DNA of 64,000 nucleotides from contig NZ_BLAJ01000003.1 of the NCBI RefSeq assembly GCF_009176305.1, forward strand, positions 124,001 to 188,000. Direction: 5' to 3'. A program made the position numbers and the translations under genes. This DNA comes from Martinezella dioscoreae (GTDB lineage Bacteria > Pseudomonadota > Alphaproteobacteria > Rhizobiales > Rhizobiaceae). Position 1 is the first letter of the stretch; each line of letters opens with the position of its first letter. Shown here piece by piece: positions 44,462 to 54,010 of this stretch. Below the pieces are notes generated by a model. That model searched no databases and was not told the DNA's origin. It worked only from the letters and a program-made list of their open reading frames with translations.

Positions 44462-45241
44462 TCAGCCTTTGACGACAAGGCCCGGGGATACCATGCCCTC
44501 GTTCAGCGAAGCGACGGCAACCGCCTTCAGTGCGGCTTGCATAAAGCCGTCGCGCGCCGCGGCGATCTCTATGCCGCGCGGTTCGTAGACGTGTCGATGC
44601 AGAAAGAAGCCAGTGAGACGGAAAGCGGCGGAAAGGCTTTCCCTATCTGCGGCGATCATGGCCCCTGTCGCCAGAAACGGCGGCAATGCCAACATCTTGT
44701 CCGCCCAGGGCATGCCGGCTGCCCGGCAGACGGCACGCCCGGACTTCGGCGAAACGAAAGCCAGATCCTCACGCACGCCAGTTGCCGCGCATTCCGTCAA
44801 ATCGAGGCCGAAACCAAGATCATTCAAGACGGCAAGCTCGAAGCGCACGAAGAGTTCGCCGGCGTCGGCGGGATTCTGCAGGTTTTCAAGGATGACATCG
44901 AGGGCATCGTAGAGGTGCGGGTGCGGATCGCGCTCCGGCAGCAGCCGCAGCAAAGCGGCCATCGCCTGCACGCCATAGACAGCGGTCGCTGTCTCCATCA
45001 GCCGCGCAGCCCTCAGTGTCACCGGCTCCATGCGAAATTCGCCGAGATGCTCATGCAGTCTTGCCCGCCAGGTGACTTCGACGAGATTGCCGGCCTGCAG
45101 CACCGGCTGCATGGCGCGCGAGCGGCCGGATCGTACCAATCCCATATGGCGACCGCGGGTACGCGTCATCACCTCGGCGACGACGCTGGTCTCGCCGAGA
45201 CGTTTGACGCCCAGAATGATCGCATGGTCCTGCCATTGCAT
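44462..45241 (-). CDS. recO: DNA repair protein RecO
   Basis: RecF-pathway protein that helps load RecA on gaps. 259 residues: N-terminal OB fold ([20 protein letters not shown]) and helical C-terminal part with [20 protein letters not shown]. It is normally the last gene of the era operon; here a receiver and a Crp/Fnr gene lie between era and recO. Confidence 0.94.
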   Translation of the reverse strand: MQWQDHAIILGVKRLGETSVVAEVMTRTRGRHMGLVRSGRSRAMQPVLQAGNLVEVTWRARLHEHLGEFRMEPVTLRAARLMETATAVYGVQAMAALLRLLPERDPHPHLYDALDVILENLQNPADAGELFVRFELAVLNDLGFGLDLTECAATGVREDLAFVSPKSGRAVCRAAGMPWADKMLALPPFLATGAMIAADRESLSAAFRLTGFFLHRHVYEPRGIEIAAARDGFMQAALKAVAVASLNEGMVSPGLVVKG

Positions 45242-45299
45242 CGGCCGGTTGCCCCGAAAGATTTCTGCGATTCGAGTTTAGGACAAATGACTGCCGCTG

Positions 45300-45671
45300 T
45301 CACATGGCGAGCGGGGAACTGCCGGCCAGCGTCTCGACGAAGAGGCGCATGGATTGCTCGTCGAAAGGCTTGTTCAAAAGCGGCACATGCCGCAGATCTG
45401 CCGGAAAATCGAGCGTATCGGAATAGCCGCTGACGAAGCCGAAGGAAATGCCGCGCTCCATCAGCAATCGGGCAAAGCCGAAACTGGTCGACTCCCCAAG
45501 GTTCACGTCGAGCATTGCAAAATCATAATGTTCCGAATGAATGGCGTTGACCGCCTGCTCCAGATTCGAAGCAATCTCAATTTGTTGAATTCCGACGAGG
45601 TGAAGAATTTCCTCCGCCTCCATGGCAATGATAAGATTATCTTCTAGTATAAGGACGCGCTGAAACGTCAT
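45300..45671 (-). CDS. Single-domain response regulator receiver
   Basis: 123 residues, receiver only, no output domain. Acidic pocket E10/D11, phospho-acceptor D55 in AMLDVNLG, S81 and K101 in LLNKPF are all present. Such short receivers in alphaproteobacteria often serve as phosphate sinks or partners of HWE/HisKA_2 kinases. The partner is not in the window. Start at 45671; a longer frame to 45809 lacks support. Confidence 0.9.
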   Translation of the reverse strand: MTFQRVLILEDNLIIAMEAEEILHLVGIQQIEIASNLEQAVNAIHSEHYDFAMLDVNLGESTSFGFARLLMERGISFGFVSGYSDTLDFPADLRHVPLLNKPFDEQSMRLFVETLAGSSPLAM

Positions 45672-46001
45672 ATCAGCGCCATCCTTGCACGTACGCGCCA
45701 ATTGGCGCACCCCGTAAAAAGTCCCGCATCTATCCCTCCGGCGCCAATCATCGGCCCGTCTTGAATGGATGGCTTTGCCCATCCGTTTTGGCTCAGTCTC
45801 TTGTGACATGACTTCGCCTCCAATCCGCTTCGCACTTTTTGCACTGCGGGACTATGGGCTCGTCACCATGCTCCAATCGCTTTTGCCGCCGCGGTTAGTA
45901 AAAGGTGAAACTGGTCGAAAAGTGACGATAACAATAATCTATGCTGATACAGTTGTCGTCAGCATTTAAAAAAGACATGTCGTTTGTGCAAAAGGCTGCC
46001 C
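45672..46001. other. Intergenic region between the Crp/Fnr gene and the receiver gene
   Basis: 330 bp, partly AT-rich (about 45890-45990), probably with the receiver promoter. GGCGC repeats at about 45697-45705 form a small inverted repeat (GCGCCAATTGGCGC). No gene supported. Confidence 0.5.
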
Positions 46002-46757
46002 TCAAATGAAGGGGCGCCTGACCGAATCAAGGCCGTCCCAACCAGCGAGCTCAGCAAGGCCTTCGCTGTCCAAAACCTCACAGCCTCGCTCGTTCCAGAG
46101 CAGCAGCTTCCGCGCCGCCAACTTTTTCAATGTCTTGTTGGTATGAACCACCGAAAGACCAAGCGTGTCGGCGACGTGCTGCTGCCGGATGGGGATGGTC
46201 TTGCTGCCATTGAACAAGCGGAGTGCGCGGGCACGCTGATGCAGATACGCGATCAGATAGGCTGCACGCTCCAGCGCGGAGCGGCGACCTATGCTTAGAA
46301 GATGTTCATCCAGTATCCGCTCCTCTCGCGATGCGATCCAGGTCAGATCATAGGCCAGCGAAGGATGGGAATTGTAGAGCGCCATCAATTCCGTGCGCTC
46401 GAAGACGCAAAGCGATATCGGCGAAAGCGCCTCCGTCGAGTGCTGCATCTCGCCCATGATCGAACCTTGCAATCCGATGAGGTCGCCGGGCATCACATAG
46501 TTCAGAATCTGGCGGCGCCCATCCTCCAGCGTCTTGTAGCGGAAGCCCCAGCCGGAGAGGATGGTGAAAAGGTGGGCGCTATGCGCGCCTTCAAGAAAGA
46601 TCGTGGCACCGGCGTCGACGAGAAGTTCGCCCTTCTTGAAACCGCTGATGAAATTCAGCTCGTCGCGCTCGAATTCTCGGAAATGCGGCAGGGATCTTAG
46701 TGGACATTGCTGGCAGGGCGTGCGTTGTCCATGCACAGTCGCAGCTGCCTTCGTCAT
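46002..46757 (-). CDS. Crp/Fnr-family transcriptional regulator
   Basis: 251 residues: cyclic-nucleotide-binding-like beta barrel (about 30-150), dimer helix and a helix-turn-helix (IRQQHVADTLGLSVVHTNKT, near 188-207). The N-terminus has CQQCPLR, a CxxC that could bind metal or sense redox, but the three-to-four cysteine cluster of true FNR is not seen. HTH contact residues differ from FNR and CRP, so its target is open. It sits between era and recO. Confidence 0.88.
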   Translation of the reverse strand: MTKAAATVHGQRTPCQQCPLRSLPHFREFERDELNFISGFKKGELLVDAGATIFLEGAHSAHLFTILSGWGFRYKTLEDGRRQILNYVMPGDLIGLQGSIMGEMQHSTEALSPISLCVFERTELMALYNSHPSLAYDLTWIASREERILDEHLLSIGRRSALERAAYLIAYLHQRARALRLFNGSKTIPIRQQHVADTLGLSVVHTNKTLKKLAARKLLLWNERGCEVLDSEGLAELAGWDGLDSVRRPFI

Positions 46758-46841
46758 GAAATGCTCCCCTCAGTTGCAGCGGCAAAGCGACATGCCCGAT
46801 AAACCGCTGCAATATAAAGCGCTCAGGGAAGCAAAGTTCCA

Positions 46842-47786
46842 TCAATGCGGGAAATCGAGCCCCATCTCCCGGAAACGCTCGGGATCGTCTCCCCAGTTTT
46901 CGCGGACCTTGATGAAGAGGAAGAGGTGCACGGGCTGTTCCAGAATTTCGGAGAGTTCCTTGCGCGACGCGGTCGAGATCGCCTTGATCGTCTCGCCGCC
47001 CTTGCCGAGCGCGATCTTCTTCTGGCTCTCCCGCTCGACATAGATCACCTGTTCGATGCGCACCGAGCCATCCTTGCGCTCCTCCCATTTCTCGGTCTCG
47101 ACATGCGAGGAATAGGGAAGCTCCTGGTGCAGGCGCAGGAACAGCTTTTCCCGGGTAATTTCGGCGGCGAGCTGGCGCATCGGCAGGTCCGAAATCTGAT
47201 CCTCGGGATAGTACCAGGGGCCTTCCGGCAAGGTCTTTGCTAGATAATCCATCACGTCGTCGCAGCCGGAGCCGTTCTCCGCCGAGATCATGAAGGTCTG
47301 CTCGAAGGCGATCTTCTCGTTGGCGGCGGCGGCAAGTGCCAGCAGATCCTCGCGGCGGACGCGGTCGATCTTGTTCAAAACCAGGATCTTCGGCTGGGAA
47401 ACGTCCTTCAAGCCTTCCAGAATGGCCTCGGCATCGCCGCGCAAGCCGCGCTCGCTGTCGATCAACAGCATGATGAGGTCGGCATCCTTGGCTCCGCCCC
47501 AGGCAGACGTCACCATGGCGCGATCCAGCCGGCGGCGCGGCTTGAAGATGCCCGGCGTGTCCATGAAGACGATCTGCGCATTGTTGTGAATGGCAATGCC
47601 GCGCACGATGGCGCGCGTCGTCTGCACCTTGTGGCTGACGATCGAAACCTTGGCGCCCACAAGCCGGTTGACCAGCGTCGACTTGCCGGCATTGGTGGGG
47701 CCGATAAGGGCGACGAAGCCCGAATGCGTCGGACCGATATGTTCAGCCGCGCCGTCTTCGGCTGAGGTGTCCTGCTGATTGCTCAT
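46842..47786 (-). CDS. era: GTPase Era
   Basis: Small-ribosomal-subunit assembly GTPase, binds 16S rRNA. 314 residues: G1 GPTNAGKST, G2/VQTTR, G3 DTPGI, G4 NKID, then a KH domain with the VIYVERESQKKIALGKGGET block. ATG at 47786 (MSNQQDTS) is chosen with a GGGGAA site; a GTG at 47792 is possible. 19 bp after rnc. Confidence 0.95.
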   Translation of the reverse strand: MSNQQDTSAEDGAAEHIGPTHSGFVALIGPTNAGKSTLVNRLVGAKVSIVSHKVQTTRAIVRGIAIHNNAQIVFMDTPGIFKPRRRLDRAMVTSAWGGAKDADLIMLLIDSERGLRGDAEAILEGLKDVSQPKILVLNKIDRVRREDLLALAAAANEKIAFEQTFMISAENGSGCDDVMDYLAKTLPEGPWYYPEDQISDLPMRQLAAEITREKLFLRLHQELPYSSHVETEKWEERKDGSVRIEQVIYVERESQKKIALGKGGETIKAISTASRKELSEILEQPVHLFLFIKVRENWGDDPERFREMGLDFPH

Positions 47787-47805
47787 TTTCACTATTCCCC
47801 GGCAG

Positions 47806-48525
47806 TCACTTCTCAGTCAACTGAGGCTGCCATACACCTTCGCGCTCCAGGATCCGTGTCGCCGCCATCTGTTCGGCCGCACGTTTGGAGCGCTCTATTC
47901 CCGTTTCGGGCGCTGTACCCTTGACTTCCACGGTCACCGTGAAGCGCGGATCATGATCCGGTCCGCTGCGATCATCAACCCTATAGACCGGAGTGACGCC
48001 AAATTTCGCATGCGCCCATTCCTGCAATTCCGTCTTTGCATCGCGCCTTGCGCCTTCCGGCCGAATAGCCCGGCGCTCCCAGAAACGCAGGATGAACGCG
48101 CGGGCGACTTCAAGGCCGCCATCCAGATAAAGCGCGGCAATCAGGCTTTCGACGACATCGGCGCGCACGTTGAGCATGCGCTTGCCCGTGAGCTTCTTCA
48201 CGTCGGCGCCGGTGCGGATGTAAAGATGCAACTCCATCTCATCGGCAACTTCGGCGCAGGTCTCTGCACTCACCAGCTGGTTGAGACGTACCGAAAGCTC
48301 GCCTTCCGTCGCCGCGCCGAAGGTCTTGAAAAGCAATTCTGCAATGCACAGGCCGAGAACACGGTCGCCGAGAAATTCCAGCCGTTCATAGTTGCCCGTC
48401 TTGTGCGTCCGCGCGCTGGCATGGGTCAGCGCGCGATCGAGACGCTCCTTTTCGGCGAATTCATGGCCTATAACGACCTCAAGCTTGGCACGATCCGCCT
48501 GGGAGAGCGTCTGCGCCTTCGTCAT
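47806..48525 (-). CDS. rnc: Ribonuclease III
   Basis: Double-strand-specific RNase for rRNA and mRNA processing. 239 residues: nuclease signature NYERLEFLGDRVLG with the catalytic Glu/Asp residues, then a C-terminal dsRNA-binding domain (DAKTELQEWAHAKFGVTPVY). Start ATG overlaps the lepB stop by 4 bp; the longer frame to 48570 is not supported. Confidence 0.96.
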   Translation of the reverse strand: MTKAQTLSQADRAKLEVVIGHEFAEKERLDRALTHASARTHKTGNYERLEFLGDRVLGLCIAELLFKTFGAATEGELSVRLNQLVSAETCAEVADEMELHLYIRTGADVKKLTGKRMLNVRADVVESLIAALYLDGGLEVARAFILRFWERRAIRPEGARRDAKTELQEWAHAKFGVTPVYRVDDRSGPDHDPRFTVTVEVKGTAPETGIERSKRAAEQMAATRILEREGVWQPQLTEK

Positions 48526-49268
48526 TCGACAACCTTGAAAATACGGTCCCAACGCATGTTGGTCGGCCATTTCCAGACTTCGCGGAACGAGGTGTCGTGG
48601 CCCAGCGAGAAGAAGATGATGCTGGCGCGGCCGATCAGGTTCTCGGCAGGGACATAGCCGACATCGAAACGGCTATCGTCGGAATTGTCGCGATTGTCGC
48701 CCATCATGAAGTAATGGCCCGGCGGAACGACATATTCCTGGGTGTTGTCGCCACGCGAATTCGGCGAAAGATCCAGCGTGTCATAGACCTTGCCGGTATC
48801 AGGCAGGCGCTCGCTGTAGACGGCGATGTGGTCGCCCGGCTCCTGGCTGTAATCCGACGAGAAAGTGCCGTGCGGCTCGCGCGGAACGGCCTGACCGTTG
48901 ATGTAGAGGATATCGTTCTTCACCTGTATGCGGTCGCCCGGCAGACCGATCACGCGCTTGATGTAGTCGACATCCGGATTCGGCGGGAAACGGAAAACCA
49001 CGACGTCGCCACGCTTCGGCTCGCTGGCCAGGATGCGGCCGCTGAACAGATCCGGCGAGAACGGCATCGAATACTTGGAATAGCCGTAGGCAAACTTGTT
49101 GACGAAGATGTAATCGCCGACAAGAAGCGTCGGCATCATTGAGCCTGACGGGATGGTGAATGGCTGAAAGAGAAACGTGCGGATGATCATGGCCAGGACG
49201 AGCGCCTGTACGATGACCTTGATGTTCTCCCACAGGGCGTTCTGCTGTTTTACGGCTTTCTCGGACAC
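48522..49268 (-). CDS. lepB: Signal peptidase I
   Basis: Removes Sec and Tat signal peptides. 248 residues with one N-terminal membrane helix (about 15-35). The catalytic Ser is S43 in PSGSMMPTLL, and the general-base Lys lies in DVDYIKRVIGLPGD. The family box MGDNRDNSDDSR is present. Coupled by overlap to rnc. Confidence 0.96.
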   Translation of the reverse strand: MSEKAVKQQNALWENIKVIVQALVLAMIIRTFLFQPFTIPSGSMMPTLLVGDYIFVNKFAYGYSKYSMPFSPDLFSGRILASEPKRGDVVVFRFPPNPDVDYIKRVIGLPGDRIQVKNDILYINGQAVPREPHGTFSSDYSQEPGDHIAVYSERLPDTGKVYDTLDLSPNSRGDNTQEYVVPPGHYFMMGDNRDNSDDSRFDVGYVPAENLIGRASIIFFSLGHDTSFREVWKWPTNMRWDRIFKVVE

Positions 49269-49382
49269 GCAGTCTTATTCCTTTTTCGCACCCCACCGGC
49301 GCACTTGCATTCAGGCACTGTCTACTCGCTTCACATCATCGCGGCAATGGCGCGGTTGCCAAAAGCGACATACAGTCGTGAT

Positions 49383-49787
49383 TCAGGCATCCATCGGCAG
49401 CGCTTCGATGATCACAAAAGCCTGAGCAAGAGGAAAATCATCCGTTATAGTCAAATGAATGGCGGCGCGATGATTTGGTGGCAGCATGGCCGCCACTCTT
49501 TCGGCGGCACCGCCGGTCAATTGCATCGTCGGCTTACCGCTTGGCAGATTGACGACCCCCATGTCGCGCCAGAAAACACCCTGCGCCAACCCCGTGCCCA
49601 AAGCCTTGGAGCAGGCTTCCTTGGCAGCAAAACGCTTGGCATAGGAGGCCGCCTTGTTCTTGCGGCGCTCGGACTTGGCGCGCTCAATATCGGTAAAGCA
49701 GCGCTCGGTGAACCGGGCGCCGAAACGTTCGATCGTCTTCTCGACCCGGCGGATGTCGATAAGGTCGCTGCCTATGCCGATAATCAT
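49383..49787 (-). CDS. acpS: Holo-[acyl-carrier-protein] synthase
   Basis: Attaches phosphopantetheine to acyl carrier protein. 134 residues with the two family blocks [16 protein letters not shown] (catalytic Asp8) and [16 protein letters not shown] (Glu). Position upstream of lepB-rnc-era is conserved. Confidence 0.95.
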   Translation of the reverse strand: MIIGIGSDLIDIRRVEKTIERFGARFTERCFTDIERAKSERRKNKAASYAKRFAAKEACSKALGTGLAQGVFWRDMGVVNLPSGKPTMQLTGGAAERVAAMLPPNHRAAIHLTITDDFPLAQAFVIIEALPMDA

Positions 49788-49826
49788 GGGAAGGCCCTCC
49801 TGGCGGCCCGGACACGGTCAGGCACG

Positions 49827-50414
49827 TCAGACGCTCGATGCGTTTTCGGCGAGCGCGAGCCGCTCGCGCGCACGTTCCATCAGACGCTCCTTGCGGCGCG
49901 TCTTGAAGGTCTTCACACCATAATAGGTAAGCGCATAGACGATCACACCCGTCACGATGGCGGGCGGAATGCCGCCGATCAGCATCGGCTTCAAAACCGG
50001 GTCCCAGATTTGCGTGAGATCGCCCTTGTGCCACAGCGCCGGCAGATCGATGCTGCCGCCCTGGCCGCCACTGTCACGCGCCAGGATCAGATGACCGATT
50101 TCCCAGGTCAAAGCCCAGATGAAGGGGTAGGTAATCGGATTGCCGGCAGCCAGACAGCCGAGCGCGGAGGCAATGACATTGCCACCGACGAGATAGGCTA
50201 TGATGATCGCCATGACGAAATGCACACCGATGAACGGCGTCCAGGACACGACAATGCCCGCCGCAAAGCCGGCCGCAACCGAATGCGGCGAGGCGGCGAG
50301 GCGAACGAGGCGCTTACCGAAATATTGGAACGAACGGACGAAACCCTTGCGGGGCCAAAGGTGTTCCCGCAGTTTTTCCTTGAATGTCAGTGGTTTTCGG
50401 CGACGAAACAGCAT
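49827..50414 (-). CDS. DUF2062 membrane protein
   Basis: 195 residues with about three to four hydrophobic segments; DUF2062 features are SPHSVAAGFAAGIVVSWTPF and AAGNPITYPFIWALTWEIGH. The function is unknown. It lies 39 bp upstream of acpS in the same direction. Confidence 0.88.
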   Translation of the reverse strand: MLFRRRKPLTFKEKLREHLWPRKGFVRSFQYFGKRLVRLAASPHSVAAGFAAGIVVSWTPFIGVHFVMAIIIAYLVGGNVIASALGCLAAGNPITYPFIWALTWEIGHLILARDSGGQGGSIDLPALWHKGDLTQIWDPVLKPMLIGGIPPAIVTGVIVYALTYYGVKTFKTRRKERLMERARERLALAENASSV

Positions 50415-50635
50415 GCGGCTTATCTAGTGCAATGGAGGCCGTCGTGACAAGAGCGGCCGAACGTATCATGCACTGATTAAGAACCGAAAGTGCGGCTCTT
50501 TTTGGGAACATCCTCTGCGCGGCGCGCAGAAAATGGACGTTCTCTTCATTTGCAGGAAGCAATCCCGCAAGATCGGGATGCTCCAAGGGCGCAACAACGA
50601 CGCGCCCCTTCTGGTCTTTCAAGTATTAACAGCGA

Positions 50636-50785
50636 TTAACGCGTGCGGAACAGACCGCGGTCGACCTGACGCTGACGATACTCAAGGTCAAAACGGTCAT
50701 GCGAACCATTCAGGTAAGCCATTTCGCGTTCTTCAACACTCGGAACACGCAGGGCACGGGCGATTTTCTTGATCGGGCTAAACAT
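50636..50785 (-). CDS. DUF3563-family small protein, 49 residues
   Basis: Runs MFSPIKKIARALRVPSVEER to GLFRTR, with the block AYLNGSHDRFDLEYRQRQVD. This resembles DUF3563, a family of about 50-residue proteins in proteobacteria with no known role. AGAGAAGA precedes the ATG. It lies in the gap between relA/spoT and DUF2062, and has its own AT-rich upstream region (50786-50977). Confidence 0.8.
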   Translation of the reverse strand: MFSPIKKIARALRVPSVEEREMAYLNGSHDRFDLEYRQRQVDRGLFRTR

Positions 50786-50977
50786 TGTCTTCTCTCATCT
50801 CAGTTTCGTTTCTTCGACGATCAGAAGATAGGCCTGACAAAGGTTAATTACCACCGCTCTAAAATATACACAGCCATGCGTTCAATGCATATCTATCCAA
50901 AAAGACGCTCGAATTTGGTCATAAAATGATCACAAAATATGCAGCCTGCCTCGGATCGACAGCAATCCCGGCGGATC

Positions 50978-53200
50978 TCATTCGTAGAGGCGCTTTACTG
51001 TCGCGATGCAGTCGAGTTCCTTGAGCTGCACCAGAAGCTGGTTGAGCTGGCGCAGATCCCAGACTTCGACGTCGAGGGCCATTTCGGTGAAATCGGCTGC
51101 AACCCGAACGGTGTTGAGCACCCGGATATTGACGTCCACATCCGCCACGGTTTGCGCCACCTTCGCCAGGGTGCCCGGCTCATTGAGGGCATTGATCAGG
51201 ATGCGGGCCGCAAAGCGGGACTTGTTGGCCTCGTCCAGATCCCAGCGCACATCGATCCAGCGCTCCGGCTCGTCATCGAACCGCTGCAGGACAGGCGACT
51301 GGATCGGATATATGGTGATGCCCTTACCTTTTTCCATGATGCCGACGATGCGGTCGCCGGGGACGGCGCCGGTTGGCGCGAAATGCACCTCAACATTCGA
51401 GGAGATGCCGCGGATCGGCGGCGCATCGAGATCGGCGCCGTCGGAAACCTCGGCCTTGTTCTTGCCGGGTATCTTGAAGATCATGCCGGAGGCGCTGCGA
51501 ACGTTGAACCAGCCATCGTCGCCGGCAGGCTTCACGGTCACGCGTTCGTCCTGATGATCGGGATAGACGGCGCGCAAGACATCAAGCGAAGACATCTCCC
51601 CTCGCCCGACGGCGGCGATCGCGTCCTCGACGTCCTTCTGGCCGAGGCGGTGCAGGGCCGGCTTCAGGGCATCGCGCGAGAAGACCTTGCCGGCGCGCTC
51701 GAAGGTGCGCTCCAGAATGCGATGGCCAAGGCCGGCATATTGCTTGCGGATGGCAAGGCGGGTTGCGCGGCGAATGGCGGCGCGCGCCTTGCCGGTGACC
51801 ACGATCTCTTCCCAGGCGGCCGGCGGCACCTGCACGCCCGAGCGGATGATCTCGACCTCATCGCCATTGTTCAGCCGAGTGACGAGCGGCATGATGCGGC
51901 CGTTGATCTTGGCGCCGACCGTGGTGTCACCGATATTGGTGTGGACGGCATAGGCAAAGTCGATCGGCGTCGCGCCGCGCGGCAGGGCGATCAGCTTGCC
52001 CTTGGGCGTGAAACAGAAGACCTGGTCCTGGAACAGTTCGAGCTTCGTGTGCTCTAGGAACTCTTCAGGGCTATCGCCCTCGGCCAACGCCTCGATCGTA
52101 TGGCGCAGCCAGGAATAGGCGTTGCTTTCCCTCGACAGGAGCTCGCTATCGCCATTGGTGTTGGCGCCATCCTTATAAAGCGTGTGGGCGGCAATGCCGA
52201 ATTCGGCGATCTCATGCATGCGCTTGGTGCGGATCTGCAGTTCGATGCGCTGGCTCGAAGGGCCGACGATCGTCGTGTGCAGCGAGCGGTAATCATTCTG
52301 CTTAGGCGTCGAGATATAATCCTTGAAGCGGCCGGGAACGACGCGCCAGCGGGTATGGACGATGCCGAGCGCCCGATAGCAGGAGGGAATATCGTCGACC
52401 AGAAGGCGGAAGCCGTAGACGTCGGAGAGCTGCTCGAAGGAGAGCGACTTCGACTGCATCTTGCGAAAGACCGAATAGGGCTTTTTCAGCCGGCCCTTGA
52501 CCATGGCGTTGGCAAGGCCATTGGCGACGAGCAGATCGCGCAGCTCGGTCTCGATCTTCTTGACCAGGCCCTCGTTACGGCGCGACAGTTCCTCAAGGCG
52601 CTTGGTGACGGTATCATGCGCTTCGGGATTGATATGGCGGAAGGAAAGCTCCTCCAGCTCCTCGCGCATGTCCTGCATACCCATGCGGCCGGCAAGCGGC
52701 GCATAGATTTCCATCGTCTCCTCGGAAATGCGCGCGCGCTTTTCCGGCGACATGTGATCGAGCGTGCGCATATTGTGCAGGCGGTCGGCAAGCTTCACCA
52801 GAAGCACGCGCACATCGTCGGAAATGGCGAGCAGCAGTTTGCGCAGATTTTCGGCCTGCTTGGCCTTCTTGGTGACGAGATCCAGCTTCTTGATCTTCGT
52901 CAGACCCTCGACCAAGCGACCGATGTCTTCGCCGAACATCTCATCGATTTCGGCGCGCGTCGCCGTCGTATCCTCGATCGTGTCGTGGAGAAGAGCGACC
53001 GCGATGGTCGATTCATCCAGGCGCATATCCGTCAGGATCGCAGCAACTTCGAGAGGATGGGAAATATAGGGGTCGCCGCTGGCACGTTTCTGCTGGCCAT
53101 GCTTCTGCATCGCATAAACATAGGCTTTGTTGAGGAGAGCTTCGTTGGCATCGGGCTTGTATTTCTGCACGCGCTCAACAAGCTCGTATTGCCGCATCAT
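50978..53200 (-). CDS. relA: Bifunctional (p)ppGpp synthetase/hydrolase RelA/SpoT (Rsh)
   Basis: The single Rsh of alphaproteobacteria, which makes and degrades (p)ppGpp. 740 residues: HD hydrolase domain (H48 in YISHPLEVA, HD in LLHDTIEDT), synthetase domain (YGFRLLVDDIPSCYRALGIV, then DYISTPKQNDYRSLHT), TGS domain (FCFTPKGKLIALPRGATPID) and a C-terminal ACT domain. Both catalytic motifs look intact. Start at 53200 or the next codon, 53197. rpoZ lies 100 bp upstream in the same direction. Confidence 0.95.
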   Translation of the reverse strand: MMRQYELVERVQKYKPDANEALLNKAYVYAMQKHGQQKRASGDPYISHPLEVAAILTDMRLDESTIAVALLHDTIEDTTATRAEIDEMFGEDIGRLVEGLTKIKKLDLVTKKAKQAENLRKLLLAISDDVRVLLVKLADRLHNMRTLDHMSPEKRARISEETMEIYAPLAGRMGMQDMREELEELSFRHINPEAHDTVTKRLEELSRRNEGLVKKIETELRDLLVANGLANAMVKGRLKKPYSVFRKMQSKSLSFEQLSDVYGFRLLVDDIPSCYRALGIVHTRWRVVPGRFKDYISTPKQNDYRSLHTTIVGPSSQRIELQIRTKRMHEIAEFGIAAHTLYKDGANTNGDSELLSRESNAYSWLRHTIEALAEGDSPEEFLEHTKLELFQDQVFCFTPKGKLIALPRGATPIDFAYAVHTNIGDTTVGAKINGRIMPLVTRLNNGDEVEIIRSGVQVPPAAWEEIVVTGKARAAIRRATRLAIRKQYAGLGHRILERTFERAGKVFSRDALKPALHRLGQKDVEDAIAAVGRGEMSSLDVLRAVYPDHQDERVTVKPAGDDGWFNVRSASGMIFKIPGKNKAEVSDGADLDAPPIRGISSNVEVHFAPTGAVPGDRIVGIMEKGKGITIYPIQSPVLQRFDDEPERWIDVRWDLDEANKSRFAARILINALNEPGTLAKVAQTVADVDVNIRVLNTVRVAADFTEMALDVEVWDLRQLNQLLVQLKELDCIATVKRLYE

Positions 53201-53300
53201 TCCAAAGCTACTCCAGCAAAAACAAAAGCGCGCCAGTCATATGACCGGCGCACGCATTTTCCCATCATATCGCTCCTGCCCGGAGCATCAAGATCGACGA

Positions 53301-53699
53301 TCAGTAATCGTCGCTTTTTTCCGGCGGAACCAGACCTTCGATACCGGCCAGAAGCTCTTCTTCCGACATCTGATCGAACGTAACAGTTTCCGGCAGATCT
53401 TCCTCCTCGTCGCTGGAGGCGGAAGCGCCGGCGGCGAGCAGGCTTGCGGGATCGGGCTCAGGCTCATCCACTTCGACATGCTTCTGCAGCGAATGGATGA
53501 GATCTTCCTTGAGATCGTCCGGCGACAGCGTCTCGTCGGCGATTTCGCGCAGAGCAACAACAGGATTCTTGTCGTTGTCGCGATCGATGGTGATCGACGA
53601 GCCCTGCGAAATCAGGCGGGCGCGATGGCTGGCGAGCAGCACGAGCTCGAACCGGTTCTCTACTTTATCAATGCAATCTTCTACTGTGACACGGGCCAT
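53301..53699 (-). CDS. rpoZ: RNA polymerase omega subunit
   Basis: 132 residues: canonical omega core ([20 protein letters not shown] ... [20 protein letters not shown]) followed by an unusually long acidic C-terminal tail of about 50 residues with a run of Glu/Asp. Omega helps RNA polymerase assembly and, in E. coli, the response to ppGpp made by the neighbouring relA/spoT. Confidence 0.95.
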   Translation of the reverse strand: MARVTVEDCIDKVENRFELVLLASHRARLISQGSSITIDRDNDKNPVVALREIADETLSPDDLKEDLIHSLQKHVEVDEPEPDPASLLAAGASASSDEEEDLPETVTFDQMSEEELLAGIEGLVPPEKSDDY

Positions 53700-54010
53700 T
53701 GCCTGTCCTTTGCGGTCGTGATGTCGTCATCATGTCTCGGAGTAGCACGCCGATACAAGCAAACGATGGCAAATTCAAGTTTTTCCTGTTTCAGCGCCTT
53801 TGCACCCTTCCGGAAAGTGCTAAAATTCCCCCAGACAAACAACGATTTCTACCCTGGATTGCTTGGAATATCGCATTGCGTGCCCTAAATCTGGGTTATA
53901 TGAATAATTCATAAAGTAATACGAATTATTCTGCAACGCCCTACAAGGCATTGTTTTAGCTTGTGTTTGAATGAAGTGATTACGTTTTTATAACAGTGGA
54001 TATGTAAGAG
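53700..54010. other. Divergent intergenic region between rpoZ and the NYN gene
   Basis: 311 bp. The right half (about 53890-54005) is strongly AT-rich for this genome and likely holds the NYN promoter. No gene supported. Confidence 0.5.

Noticed and set aside
44444..45433. 329-residue plus-strand frame opposite recO
   Set aside because: RecO is supported by family and context; this frame is antisense.
50939..53383. Two long plus-strand frames (372 and 427 residues) opposite relA/spoT
   Set aside because: Rsh domains are complete on the minus strand; the plus-strand frames are shadows of GC-rich codons.
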